Source of the DNA: Candidatus Altimarinota bacterium
GTDB lineage: Bacteria > Patescibacteriota > Gracilibacteria > BD1-5 > UBA6164
Assembly (NCBI GenBank): GCA_013368515.1
Contig: JABWCI010000001.1
Coordinates: forward strand, 1-64,000
Length of the DNA stretch: 64,000 nt
Direction of reading: 5' to 3'
Shown piece by piece: positions 10,056-21,605 of the stretch. The translations under genes were made by a program, and so were the position numbers. The notes beneath the pieces are model-generated. The model was not told the origin of the DNA. It made no database searches and was given only the letters and a program-made list of their open reading frames with translations. The stretch's first letter is position 1, and each line of letters begins with the position of its first letter.

Positions 10056-10496
10056 TTATTCTCTACATGGATTTGATGTAATTCTTTCAAATATATCTTT
10101 ATTTATATCATCAACACAAGGTCATCAACCGCAAAATTTACCTATAGGTAAACTATATTTAGGAAATGAAATATAGTTTTTTATATATATATATATATAT
10201 ATATAAGATTCTAATTTAAATCAAAATATATATTTTTCATTTCAGTTAGAATTACTTGTATAATAACAATTTTTAATTGGTTGTATATCAGCATTATATA
10301 TTTCATTAAATTTTTTTAAATTAGAAAAATCTTTTGTATTTTCATCTATTGATTCTAAATAAGGTTTAGCTTTATTTAATTGTCAGAAATTATACATATC
10401 CACATATATATTTTTATAATCTATTATTACATATGTTAATATTGGTAAAAATATTATTGATACTATAATTAACATTTTTTTTGTTTTATTTTTCAT
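10056..10496 (-). CDS. small TM-anchored protein with in-frame TA tract (phase-on paralogue)
   Basis: A 146-residue protein: MKNKTKKMLIIVSIIFLP forms an N-terminal membrane anchor, followed by an extracytoplasmic part with conserved Cys in IKNCYY, the (Tyr-Ile) run from the TA tract after FGFKLES, and a C-terminus with CGGGPC and SNPCRE. Here the tract keeps the frame. It lies just after the large surface protein with a gap of 11 bases, so both are probably co-transcribed. No family was recognised; the Cys pattern suggests a disulfide-bonded exported protein. Confidence 0.7.
10183..10205. repeat. TA dinucleotide tract, in-frame copy
   Basis: Twenty-three alternating A/T bases in the paralogous gene, at the homologous place, encoding alternating Tyr and Ile and preserving the frame. 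Confidence 0.9.
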
Positions 10497-10507
10497 TTTT
10501 TATAAGA

Positions 10508-13500
10508 TTATTTTTTATTATTTTTATTTCCATTTATTTTACTATTTTCAAAATTTAGATTAACTATATTTTGTCAATTATTTAGTTTAATAGTATATTT
10601 CTTATCAAGCGGTTTTATTATTTCCCAATTATTTCTTGTTTCTTGAATTATAGTATAATCTCATTTATCTAAATTATCAAATTTATAATTTCAAGTATTA
10701 TCTGTAACTATAAATGGTTCTATATTTTCTTCACATTTAGAGTTATTGTTTGAGTCTATACATACTTTATATCATGCATTACTTGGAGATGAGAAAACTT
10801 TTCATGATATACTTCAAGTCTCATTTTCACTTTTTGGCAGAGAATTGAAAGTACTTTCTATATCATAGATTCAATCATTATTTAAGTCTACACTATATGT
10901 TATAGAATCATTTTCATTATTTATTACTTTATTCCAATCTATACTTAGTTCTTGTTTTTCTTTTATTATTTCAAATTGATGTAGATATATACTTCAAGTA
11001 GAATTGTTTTGAAAATCATCTACTAATATATTATATGTTCAAGTTTTATTATCATCAAAATCTATTTTTTTATTTTCTCTTGATATATTAAAAATATCAG
11101 TTTGTCATGAACTTGTAGTTATTCATTCTAGTTTTGTGTAATAGTCTCATCATGCTATCATTAAGTCATAGTTTTCATCTGTTTTACCATTTATTTCTAT
11201 TGTTAGGTTTTCTAGTTTTTCTGGTAGGTATATTTGTTTAAAAGTATTTTCTACAGAATTTCAAAGTACATCAGTATCTAAGGGTATATCGACTAAAACT
11301 CAAGGTATTTCTTTGAATATTTCTCAATTTAAATATCAAGATTTTCTTCATATAGAATCAGTCAGAATTATATCTGAGCTTCATGATAAAGTATATAATG
11401 AATCATTTACAGCAAATCAAAATGGCTTTGACTTAATTCATCAATTATATAAATCTTCTATTTTCATTAGTGATAAATCTGTAAATTTTATCCATCATAA
11501 TTGAGAATATAGTTGAGAAATCCATGTTCAACTTCATGTTCAATTAATTTCAATATATTGATTATATGAATAATTTAAATCTTTTGGTAATAAAATATTA
11601 TTAGGATAAGCAACATTATTATCAACTATATATATTTTATTTCAATCAACTCTATATAGGAAAACAGTATGTCATTTAGTATTTCAGTTTTTATCTTCTC
11701 AATAAATACTTAATAAATATAATTTATTTTTATTATCTGGATTACTAAGTTTAGTTAATAACTCATTTGGAGTTATTTGAGACTCTAAAAGAATTCTTTT
11801 ATGTTGAGAACTTTGTTGTGTAAGATATAAAGTTAAAATAGTTTTTAAAGTTTCATTGTCTATATCCCAATTTTCATTTCAAAAAGTACTAGGTACTTCA
11901 ATACTATTATATAAATCTCAATTTTTTATTTTTTTAAAAAAATCAGGGAAATTTTGTTCTATATAATCTGGTTTGTATATATTTAAAAGAGAAAGGTATG
12001 CTAATCAATAACAATTTCATCATTTAAATACATTTCAATTAATTAATCAAACACTTTCAAATGCATCCATTAATTTTTTATCATTATTTACAAAGTCAGA
12101 AGTATCAAATGTTTTGTAAAATAAATCCCATAAATTTCATGGTTCTATTTTTCTTATATATTTTGATGTTATATTTTCTCAAAGTGATAAATAACTTATT
12201 CATCATTTAAGAGTTCACTCTACAGGTTCTCAATTATGAAACTTAAACCCATAAGGATAAGGCTCAAATCATTCAAAAATAGAAAAATCTGTATCTGTTC
12301 CATTATTTCCAAATTCTTTCCAATCACTAGTATTTCAATCTGTATCTTCTAGTCTCAATTTCCAAGTATAATCTCATTTACTTAATGGTATAGTAAAACT
12401 CTTTATTCATGATGAATTTATAATTCCACTTTTAAAAGTTCTTGTAGTTCAAGATAGTTTTTCATATAACTCTACTTCTATTTTTAATTCTTTTGATTCT
12501 GGATTATCTACTTCAAGTTCAAATATAACTCAACTTCCAGATTGAAATTTACCTATTTTACTTCATACTTGTATTTCTTCTTTTTCTAAAAGTGGTGATT
12601 GTATATATTGTTTTAAATTTGTTGGTGTTGGAATTTGTATTGGTTGTTCTTCTTCCCAAGGTAGTGAAATATTTACACATCAAGAAACATTTATACATCT
12701 ATTTTCTGACCAATCTGAATCAAAAATTAATCATTTTCATTTTACTTTCCAATATATATTAGTTCATATTTCTTTTATATTATCATTCAATAAATATTGA
12801 TTTGTATTCAATGTTATGTCTGAAAGGTCTGTAATATTTAAGGTATAATTTGTATAATCTTGTATATTATCCCATTTTATATATGTTTTTGATGGATAAA
12901 GTATATTTCCATTTATATTATCTATATTTCATTTAATATATAATCATCATGTTATATAATTTATACTTCATTTATTTAATAAATTTCAACTTACATTTAC
13001 ATATGTGTATCAAGCGTATGATAATCAATCTAGTATACCATAATTTATTAAATTTCAATTTATGGTCATTGATGTTGTATTTGATGAAAAATGTTTATAC
13101 AATCTTCAATTATCTCATATTATCACATTTCAATTATATATTACATCTGAACCATAGTAAACATCATTATTTATATATACATTTCTAGAATTTAACATTC
13201 AACCTATTCAAGTTGTAAATATCTCATTTATTTCTACAGTTTCAAAATTGCTTGTTATATTAAATGCAGGTCTTCAAATTATTATTTTTTCTCAATTTCA
13301 ATTTATACTTGTTTGAGAATTTATTTCTCATGGTCATACTAATAATTTAATATAACTATCTTTTGGAACTTTTAGTTTATATCATTTTAAATATATAGTA
13401 TTTGCAAAATCTAATTTTTTTGTTATCTCAACATCTTTTCATAGCATTAAAAATGAATTAAAGACTCCATTATTTTCAAAATCTCAGTATATATAAAAAT

Positions 13501-13903
13501 TTCATATATTATTTATTGTACCATTATTTACCGTTTTTCATTTTACATAAAAATACTCTATTCTTCATTTTATTTCTCAATTATTTACAAAGTCACTATT
13601 TATTGTTAAACTCTGTTGATTTAAAGTAGAGTCTTTTTTAATTACACCATTCTCATTTATAGTTAGACTTTTTATTGTTGAATATGTATCTAGTATAACT
13701 TCTCCTCTTATCGTTACATCATCATTTACTCATGGCATTACTCATCATATCCATGTTCATGTACTACTCCAATTTCATCAAATTGATGTTGATTCTATTG
13801 TTGCTGCACTAACATATCATAAAAAAGACCAAAATCACATCAAAAATATAACTATTTTTAAGGAAATTTTGGTCAAAGATTTTATATTATTCGTATTTAA
13901 CAT
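10508..13903 (-). CDS. large surface protein with papain-like domain
   Basis: An 1131-residue exported protein. A hydrophobic N-terminal segment (IVIFLMGFWSFLGYVSAA) is the signal. The first 400 residues are Asn/Gly-rich repetitive beta strands, as in parallel beta-helix adhesins. Next come an Ig/FN3-like part (IIFELEVDNPESKELK region) and a peptidase-like domain with GGNCYGLAYLSLLN (candidate catalytic Cys) and KGHTVFLYRVDG...VDNN (candidate His and Asn), the order of papain-fold enzymes. The C-terminus has a tandem Ig-like region. A conserved 7-4-7 promoter lies upstream. Attachment to host or neighbouring cells is a reasonable inference for an epibiont, not shown here. Confidence 0.75.
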
Positions 13904-14026
13904 AACTTAAGATTTTAAGAAAATAAAAAATATTAACAATAAAATAATAATTATTTTTTTATTTTTGTAAATACATTTTTGACATTTTTTCTTTAATTTA
14001 AGCCAAAAATAAGAATAAAGTATACT

Positions 14027-14062
14027 ATTATACTCATACCACATTAAAAAAGCATTAAATTG
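14027..14062 (-). promoter_or_regulatory. 7-4-7 direct-repeat promoter of surface-protein gene
   Basis: On the minus strand TTTAATG, four bases, TTTAATG (first T shared with the T run), nine bases, then -10 TATAAT. The same layout recurs at 38450-38484 (comM) and 48318-48353 (small RNA). The two repeats have an 11-bp period and overlap the -35 region, as for OmpR/PhoB-family boxes. Confidence 0.55.
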
Positions 14063-14070
14063 TTTTTTAA

Positions 14071-14101
14071 AAAAATAAAAAGAGAGTTTTTTAAACTCTC
14101 T
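14071..14101 (-). terminator. terminator of the DUF3096-like/murA unit
   Basis: AGAGAGTTT and AAACTCTCT pair around a three-base loop, followed by a U-rich run on the minus strand, overlapping the stop of the small membrane protein. Confidence 0.65.
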
Positions 14102-14288
14102 ATCTAAAAATCTTATAATCTCAAAATTTAACAAATGATTCTTTTGAAGCTTTTTTTAAAAATAAAGAAGCTAAAAACATATTTAAACCAATAAAAACAA
14201 GTAATCCTCAAATAAGATATGCAATTATATTTGGATTAAATATAACAATAATACCAAATATAAATAAAAATAATCAAAATAATCTCAT
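14100..14288 (-). CDS. small two-helix membrane protein
   Basis: A 62-residue protein made of two hydrophobic helices (MRLFGLFLFIFGIIVIF and AYLIGGLLVFIGLNMFLASL) joined at NPN, with a short basic tail. It resembles DUF3096-type small membrane proteins. It lies nine bases downstream of murA and is probably co-transcribed with it. Function unknown. Confidence 0.55.
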
Positions 14289-14297
14289 AATAAAATA

Positions 14298-15560
14298 TTA
14301 ATCATTAATTTCTTCTAAATCTGCTCATAAAACTTTTAATTTTGAAACAAAATCTTCATATCATCTATAAATATATTCGACATTTGTAATCTTTGTTTCT
14401 CATTCAGCTATAAGTCAAGCAATAACCATAGCAGCTCAAGCTCTTAAATCCCAAGAAGTTACTGTAACTCAACCCTTTAGTTTATTTGGACCAAAAATAA
14501 GTGCTTCATGTGGATTCATAACTGCAACATTTGCTCTCATTTTTTCTAATTCAACCAAGAAACTAAGTCTACCTTCAAAAAGTACTTCATGAATTTTACT
14601 TATTCACTCAGCTTGAGATTGCAATATAGCAAATGGTGATTGCAAATCAGTTGGAAATCATGGAAAAATATTAGTTTGAATTTGAACTGATTTTAGATTA
14701 GTTGCTTTAAAAACTCTAAGAGTATCATTTCATAAATCTTCTACTTTTACTCATGATTCTTTTAATTTTTCTATAAATATATACAAGTCATCAATTCTTG
14801 CATTTTCAATATCTATATATTCTTTTGAAGCCAAAGCTCAGATAATCATATAAGTTCATGATTCAATATAATCTGAAACTATTTCAAAATCAAAATCATT
14901 AACTAGTTTTTCTACTCAAGAAACTATTATCTCATGGTTATATCTTATTTTTATATCAGCTCAGGCAGTTCTTAAAAAACTTATCAAATTCATAACATGA
15001 GGCTCTATTGCTGCAGCTTTTATTATAGTAGTTCCTGGTCTTAAAACATTAGCAACTATAAGATTTTCAGTTGAACTTACTCAAAATCAAGCATTTAATA
15101 TCTTTTCTCATGATTGTAAATTTCAATCAAGAATAATCTCATCATTTTCATATTGATAATTATAACCTATAGCTTCTAATCAATTTAAGTGAGCATCTAT
15201 TGGTCTTTTCCCTATACTACATCATCATGGAAATGGTATTTTTATACTTCAGAAAAAATGAAGTAATGGTGAAAGTAAAAATATAGATGATCTAATTTTT
15301 TTGATTTTTTCAAAATTTAAATTTTGATTTGTTATGTTAGAAGAGTCAAAATTTAGAGTCGTTCATTCCCAATTATATTTAACTCAAATTCATTCTAAAA
15401 TATCCAAAAAAGTTTTAACATCTCAGATTTTTGGCATATTTGTTAATCTAACTTTTCAGTTTAACATCAAAGCAGCTCACAATATAGGCAAAGCAGCATT
15501 TTTTGAACCACTTATTTTAACTTTTCAAGAAAGTTCTTTTTTTCATCTTACTAATAACAC
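14298..15560 (-). CDS. murA: UDP-GlcNAc enolpyruvyl transferase MurA
   Basis: A 420-residue enzyme for the first committed step of peptidoglycan synthesis: transfer of enolpyruvate from PEP to UDP-GlcNAc. The N-terminus reads KVKISGSKNAALPILGAAL, the active-site loop PFPGGCSIGKRPIDAHL holds the catalytic Cys, and a C-terminal DLRAGAAMVIAGLIA is present. No ATG precedes the conserved start in frame; a GTG at 15560 gives LLVRGKKELSG, the expected length. The overlapping ATG at 15546 is out of frame. UGA encodes the two glycines before the catalytic Cys. Confidence 0.95.
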
Positions 15561-15622
15561 TTTTTTAAAGTTATAATATAATTTAGATTAATATTATATT
15601 AATAAAATTTTTTATTTCAATT

Positions 15623-17587
15623 TTGAAATTTAAAAGTTTTTTATATAATTTTTTAGAGGTTAAGATAATAATTTTTAATCAAAAAAAAATGTTTGATTTA
15701 AGTGTAAAAAAAATAGATTTTGAAAAACAAAATACAATAATAAAAAAGAATATAAATCTAGATAACAATTTAGATTGTTTTATATTACTTAGTTCAAGTA
15801 ATGAAAAATTAGCAGAAAATTTGATAAATAATACCCTAGAATATCTAATAGATAAAGTAAGTAAGGAAGATACCTATAATGACTTTATGATTGCTTTAGA
15901 ACATATAAATTCATATTTAAAAACTTGGAATCTAGATCAAGAAAATAAAGATGATATAGATATGATAATATGAATATTGAATGAAAATAGTTATATATTT
16001 TCAAATATATGAAAATCATCTGCGTGTTTAATAAATAAAAATTCTGAGGTTATTGAACTAACTGAAAAATGAGAAAATAAAAAAGAATTTTCTTATATAT
16101 CTGAATGAAAACTTTTAAGTTGAGAAATAATAATATCTTGAACTATTGAGATTCTTAACTATCTAACTAAAAGTGATTTAATAGATTGACTTATATTAGC
16201 CGAAGACATTAAAATATTTAATAAAAATATTAAAAATATACTAAAAAGTGAAATATTAGAATTAAATTGCTTAGTTAGTTCTCTTATATTTAAAAATAAA
16301 AAATATGAGAAAAATGAAATAAGTAAGTTTGATATAATAAATGATACTCTTATAAAAGTTATAGATAATAAATTTTCAAAAAAAATAATATGAAAGTTTT
16401 TAATTATCTTTGATAGATTAAAATCTAAATCAAAACTAATTAAAAATATATTACTTTTATGAGGTATTTCAATAGCCGTATTCTTTCTTTATTATTCTTT
16501 ATCAACTCTAGTTTCTATAACTACTCAAACTGAAAATAAAGAATTAGCAAAAAATAACATAATTGAAGTAAGAAATCTTGTAAGAATAGCTTCAGAAAAT
16601 ATTGCAAACCCTGATGTGTTTGATAAAAATATAAAAGATGCTGAAGTATTGATAACAAATATTAAAGAACAGGAATTATATTTATGAGATTTGGCAAAAA
16701 TAACTGATGACATTAACATATTAAAAAAACAATTTAATAAAATAGAAATTTTTGAATCAAATGATAATAATTTAATTCAAAAGATTGATTGAATAAACTG
16801 AGTTAAAATAGCAAAAAATAATCTTATTCCTTATATAATTCAAAAAAAATGAGTTATTTGACCTATACTAACTACTCAAGAACCTAAAACATATCCATTT
16901 GAAAATCTATGAAATAATGAAGAGTTTATTGATTGATTTTTTATAGATAATAACTTATTTTTACTAACAAATACTTCAAAAATAGTAAAATTTACAAAAA
17001 ATTGATATTTTAGCTTTGTAAATGTAGTTTGACAAACAAAATGGGAAGATATGAAAAAAATAAGTTGATATTCTACAAACTTATATTCTCTATGAATAGA
17101 TAATCAAATAAACAAACATTCTCAAACTTGAAATGATTTTAAATCAGCAGAAGCATATTTGAAAAAAGAAGATTTATCTCAAATATGAGAAGTATTATCT
17201 ATAGCAATTGATTGATGATTTTATATATTAAAAAAAGATTTAACAGTTGTAAAATTTTTCTCTAATCCTTATAGATTAGAATCTATTATACTTAATAAAT
17301 TGCCTAAAAATTATACTTTAGAAGAATGAAAAAAAGTTGATATAATAGCTAGATCAAATTTAAATTATGTTTATTTATTTTTAAATGAAAAAATATGGGT
17401 ATTTAAACCAAATACCACAAATTATAAAAATACTCAAAATTTAACATATATATGACAAATAGAATGAGCTACTAAAGCAATAAAAGATTTTTATGTTAAT
17501 TATGATTGAGAAATAATAGTTCTAAATGATGATTGAATATATAAACTAAATTTTGAAGTAAGTGATGACAAGTTAATTATTAGATAA
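15623..17587 (+). CDS. PP2C-like / transmembrane / beta-propeller protein
   Basis: A 654-residue protein in three parts. Residues 1-200 resemble a degenerate PP2C phosphatase (FILLSSSNEK, then NSYIFSNIGKSSACLINKN), without a clear metal-binding Asp set. A membrane helix (ILLLGGISIAVFFLYYSL) lies near residue 280. The C-terminal half has repeated beta segments (TKNGYFSFVNVVG, DGGFYILKKDLTVVKFF, YDGEIIVLNDDGIYKL) like a propeller outside the membrane. Proteins of this architecture occur widely in candidate-phyla bacteria, but I know of no assigned function. The gene is divergent from murA. Confidence 0.6.
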
Positions 17588-17739
17588 AATAGGGATTTTA
17601 TTAAAAAATTTTATAACAAAAAACATTTTTAAAACATAAAAAAACAATTTTTCAAAAAAGTTTTGCAAATTTTAGTTTTATGATTAGAATTTGCAGGCTT
17701 TTTATTTAAAACATTATTTATATATATCAAATCAAGACT

Positions 17740-18339
17740 ATGGAAAATTTAAATTTAAATGCTCAAGCTAGAAATACTGAGGAAAAATTAAAAGATATAA
17801 GAGCTGCTAAAATGATACCAGCTGTAGTTTATTGAAAAAATCAAGAACCTATTGCTATAAAAATGGATAATTCTGAATTTATTAAATTATTTAGAGTTTC
17901 TGGAGAATCTCATATAATTAACTTAAATATTGGAAAAAAATCTATTGAAGTTTTAGTTCATGATTTTCAAAAAGAACCTGTTAGAGGAGACTTTTTACAT
18001 GTTGATTTTTTCGCTATAACTAAAGGTGAAAAAGTTCATACAAAAATTCATTTAACTTTTGTTGGTACTTCAAAAGCTGTTAAAGAATGAGCTATATTAG
18101 AAGAACACTTAAAAGAAGTAGATGTAAAAGTTTTACCTAAAGATTTAGTAGATTCTTTTGAAGTAGATTTATCTAAATTAGAAAATATTGGTGATGTTAT
18201 AAGAGTTTCTGACCTAAAAATATCTTCAAAATTCGATGTTCTAACTAACTCTGATGACATAGTAGCCATTGCTTCTAAACCAGCTAAAGTTGAAACAGAA
18301 GAAGTTGCTGCAACTGAAACTACTGAAGCAACAAAATAA
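17740..18339 (+). CDS. rplY: ribosomal protein bL25 (CTC type)
   Basis: A 199-residue long-form L25. It starts MENLNLNAQARNTEEKLKDI, with an RNA-binding N-terminal domain (KMIPAVVYGKNQEPI), the middle KEPVRGDFLHVDFFAI, and the C-terminal CTC domain (EHLKEVDVKVLPKDL), then an acidic Ala/Glu/Thr tail. It binds 5S rRNA in the large subunit. Most glycines are GGN, only a few UGA. A terminator follows. Confidence 0.95.
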
Positions 18340-18356
18340 AAAAATAATTTTCAAAA

Positions 18357-18391
18357 AAAAGTATTTGATATATAATTCAAATACTTTTTTA
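18357..18391 (+). terminator. terminator of rplY
   Basis: AAAGTATTTGA and TTCAAATACTTT pair, followed by a U tract. Confidence 0.8.
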
Positions 18392-18413
18392 TTTAGATGA
18401 TAATTTTTATAAA

Positions 18414-18737
18414 ATGAAAGTAAAAATATATTGAAGTAATGAAAATACAAAAGAACTTAATACTAAAGTATTAAATGCTCTTGAAGAATTAGGATTATCT
18501 GACTTTATAACAATTGAAGTTACAAATGATGAAAATTTAAAAAATGAACTAAATATTAATAAAGAACCTGCTTTAATTGTAGAAGAAGAATCTATAGATT
18601 TTAGAGATACTATATTTGAATGAATTATACCTAGTTATGAAGAAATTAAATCAATGTTTATAAGTATAATTTGATGATGAGAAAGTTGATCTAGTTGTTG
18701 AACTTGAGGTTCTTGCTGAAGCGGATGTTCTTGTTAA
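18414..18737 (+). CDS. thioredoxin-fold protein with Gly/Cys tail
   Basis: A 107-residue protein. The first 80 residues look like a small thioredoxin/glutaredoxin-fold domain (MKVKIYGSNENTKELNTKVL, then NINKEPALIVEEESI with the cis-Pro-like KEPAL). The usual CxxC is replaced by GSNENT. The C-terminus is a flexible GSSCGTGGSCGSGCSC tail with four cysteines, its glycines mostly UGA. The tail may bind metal or replace the missing active-site cysteines. It is flanked by two terminators, so it is monocistronic. Confidence 0.6.
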
Positions 18738-18771
18738 TAAAAAAATACTTGATTTTATCAAGTATTTTTTT
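18738..18771. terminator. bidirectional terminator
   Basis: AAAAAATACTTGAT and ATCAAGTATTTTTT form a near-perfect stem between convergent genes, overlapping the stop codon of the FecR-domain gene. Confidence 0.85.
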
Positions 18772-20203
18772 ATTGAGAAACTGAATCTATAATATTTTCA
18801 GTATTTCATGTTTCTACTTCTATATTTTGTGTAGAAGGAGTATTTGATTTTTTAATTATTGTATAATAATTAGTATAAACTAGTTTACCTGAAGAAAAAT
18901 ATTTAACTTCATAAACATTTGTTCACTCAGCTAAGTTATTATAAGAAACATCAGCATGATACCTCCAAGTTTTTCAATTAAATGAACTTAATTTAAAGTC
19001 ATTTACAGTAATAGAATCAATACCTTCTGCTTTAACTTCTCATCTAATAGTTACAAAAGTCTCAGTTGTAGTATATGTATTTGAAGTTGTTGGTGAAGTA
19101 AATATAAACTTAGTTCAATCAACATCAAAATTATTAACTTTAAATCAAGAACTATTAGTAGTTGAAGTATTTCAAGAAGAACCTAGATTATAATAAACTG
19201 TATAAACAAATCTAGAAATTACATCGTTTGAATCATCATAAACTTTAAAAACTAAATCATTTTCTTTATTTGAGACATCAACATTTTCTATTTTAAAAGT
19301 CTTATTTGCTTTATCAATAATAGCTTTTTTACTATTAAGAATTATTGAAGATATATCTTCACTTGTAAATGCTCAAGATATATTAATTAATGGAGTTGAA
19401 ACATTTGATTCATCAACTAAATTTGAAAATGTTATTAATTGAGAAGAAGATAAATTTTCAACAGTAGATCATGTTTGGCTTAATTGTTCTTCTATTTCAG
19501 ATGTATCTTCTAAAACTATATAACTTGATCATTTATTTAATATAAACCAATCCGACTTTAAGAAAAATTGATCCAAATTTTCTTTCAATAATGTTAAATC
19601 AATATCTCATTTAGAAGCATCTCACCTAGAAATAGTTATTTTTTCTCAAGGAGCTAAAACAGTATTTTTTCAAACTAAATTTTCTATCTCAACAAATCAA
19701 GAAATAAGATAAACTGTTGATCACATTTCATTTTGAGAAACTGATAAATGAGAATTTTCATCTATTTTTAATTTTGCAAAATTTAAATCTAGATTAAAAC
19801 TAGATAATGAATCAATCCAAGCTTCTCATGAGGTTACAGAAAAATTTCAATTTTCTAGATATTTTAATTCTCATAATCTATTAATTCTAAAGTTTGCTAT
19901 AGAGTCTAATTTCAAAGAAACACTTCATTGCTTAACTAATATCTTCTCTCATTTATATATAGTTCAATCACCTTCTAAATCTTTTTTATAATCTCAAGGA
20001 TATATAACAGTAGCTTGAGAGCTTTCTGAATCTAATAAAACTGATATTCATGATTGATTTTCTGAGTTTATATTAGTATCAGAAGAATCTCATCAAGAAA
20101 AAACTGAGAATAAAAGAAATAAAATCAAAACTCATCATATAATTGGAACTATATAATCTTTTATATTTTTTTGAAATACTGTACTACCTCTTCTTCTTGT
20201 CAT
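18770..20203 (-). CDS. FecR-domain exported protein with Ig-like repeats
   Basis: A 477-residue protein with a cytoplasmic basic start (MTRRRGSTVFQKN), a membrane helix (IVPIIGGVLILFLLFSVF), and a FecR-like beta domain (KYLENGNFSVTSGEAWIDSL, then VYLISGFVEIENLVGKNT and VLAPGEKITI). Two Ig-like domains follow, each with a hydrophobic strand pattern (SGAFTSEDISSIILN; VKAEGIDSITVNDFKL). FecR domains occur in envelope sensors and surface proteins. There is no adjacent sigma factor, so a structural or surface role is as likely as signalling. Confidence 0.7.
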
Positions 20204-20412
20204 TATGATAAAATTACTATATAATAATGTCTATAATATAAGAGAAAATATAAAAAAAACAATATAAATTTATAAAAATTAAAATAAAAATTAATTATAC
20301 AATAATTCCATTAAGTGTAAATTCAAAATAACGAGAAAAAGAAAGAAAAAATTGATTATCTACAAATATATTTATAATGACAGCACTTTTATATATATAT
20401 AATACAATGCTT

Positions 20413-20697
20413 ATGAAAAAATTAATTGCATTATTAAGTGTTTTAGCTTTAACAGTTTTAGCATCTTGTGGTAAAACTGAAGTTGTAGAAGATACTACTT
20501 CTACTGGTACTACTGATATGGAAATAGTTGTTGAAAATAACGATGTTGTTGAAAATAACGATGTTGTTGAAAATAACGATGTTGTTGAAAATAACGATGT
20601 TGTTGAAATGACTGAAGATACTGAAATTATGGAAGAAAGTTCTTCTACTGAAGAAACTACTTCTACTGGAGAAACTACTTCTGTTGAAGTTATGTAA
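20413..20697 (+). CDS. lipoprotein with VVENND repeats
   Basis: A 94-residue precursor starting MKKLIALLSVLALTVLASCG: a lipoprotein signal with lipobox LASC. The mature part is acidic, Glu/Thr/Ser rich and low complexity, with four exact copies of VVENND (18-bp DNA repeats). Upstream in-frame starts at 20377 and 20407 exist, but the ATG at 20413 gives the standard signal peptide. No UGA is used. Likely an extended surface spacer or cell-envelope lipoprotein of unknown role. Confidence 0.7.
   Translation: MKKLIALLSVLALTVLASCGKTEVVEDTTSTGTTDMEIVVENNDVVENNDVVENNDVVENNDVVEMTEDTEIMEESSSTEETTSTGETTSVEVM
20527..20598 (+). repeat. four tandem 18-bp repeats
   Basis: Four identical copies of GTTGTTGAAAATAACGAT, each encoding VVENND, followed by a partial fifth. 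Identity at third positions suggests recent expansion and possible length variation. Confidence 0.95.
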
Positions 20698-20706
20698 TTT
20701 TATAAT

Positions 20707-20733
20707 AAAAAAAACCAATTATTGGTTTTTTTA
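20707..20733 (+). terminator. terminator of the repeat lipoprotein
   Basis: AAAAAACCAAT and ATTGGTTTTTT stem with a U run. Confidence 0.8.
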
Positions 20734-20745
20734 TTTGTTTAAAAA

Positions 20746-20787
20746 TAAAAAATAAATAAAATCTTGCAGATTTTATTTATTTTTTTT
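20746..20787 (+). terminator. second hairpin, immediately before ttcA
   Basis: AAATAAATAAAATC and GATTTTATTTATTT pair around TTGCA with an eight-base U run, ending a few bases before the ttcA start codon. It may be a second terminator or a leader attenuator for ttcA. Confidence 0.55.
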
Positions 20788-20791
20788 AATT

Positions 20792-21544
20792 ATGAGTGCG
20801 CTAGAAAAGAAACTACTAAAAAAATTAAGAAGTTGAATAATGGATTTTTGAATGATAAAACCTTGAGAAACTGTATTATTATGAGTATCTTGATGAAAAG
20901 ATTCAATGGTTTTATGATATTTATTAAATGAATATAGAAAACAAGTAAAAGATAAATTTGAAATAAGAGGTATTTATATATTTAAAGAATTTTTAATAGA
21001 TTGTGATATAAATTTTGAAGAAAAAAGAAAGTATTTTGAAGAAGTATTAAATATTCCTCTTGAAAAAGTAAATATAAATCTTCCTACTGATTCTAAACTT
21101 AATGATTGAGTTGGTCAAAGCTGTCAATGGTGTGCATATGCTAGGAGAATTGCAATGTTTAAACTATGCCAAAAATATAATGCAACCAAAATAGCATTCT
21201 GACACCATATGGATGATATAGTTGTAACAACTATGATGAATATGTTAGAATGAAGAAAATTAAAAATAATGCCTCCTGTTAATAAAATGAGCAAATGAGA
21301 TATAACTTTTATAAGACCAATGGTTTATATAAGAGAAAAAGAATTAGTTACTTTTGTTAAACAAAAAGAGATTCCTTATTCTCCTTGTAATTGTCCTGTT
21401 TGAGAAAATACAATGAGAAATAAAATAAAATATTGAATAATATGGGAAAATGAAAAAAACTTTCCTAAATATACAGAAAATATGTTTTGGGCTCTTATAA
21501 GAGACTTTAGAGAAAAATATGAAAAAGACTGATATACTATGTAA
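20792..21544 (+). CDS. TtcA-like tRNA thiolation PP-loop ATPase
   Basis: A 250-residue protein of the TtcA/TilS superfamily. The PP-loop is SGGKDS (about residue 36), with both glycines UGA. A CQWCAYARR motif gives the CxxC that holds an iron-sulfur cluster in TtcA, and a third Cys group is SPCNCPVG. HHMDDI corresponds to the GHHxDD motif. TtcA adenylates cytidine 32 of tRNA for thiolation. The start ATG directly follows a hairpin. Assignment to TtcA rather than another PP-loop thiolase is likely but not certain. Confidence 0.85.
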
Positions 21545-21605
21545 TTTGCTTAATAAATAAAAATATGTTAATATATTAAAGAATTTTAAATATTAACATT
21601 TTTTT

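Noticed and set aside
13907-14134. Minus-strand ORF of 75 codons
   Set aside because: It crosses a terminator and a conserved promoter and overlaps the real small membrane-protein gene in another frame.
20458-20718. Minus-strand ORF opposite the repeat lipoprotein
   Set aside because: Mirror of the 18-bp repeats; the plus-strand frame has a lipoprotein signal and terminator.
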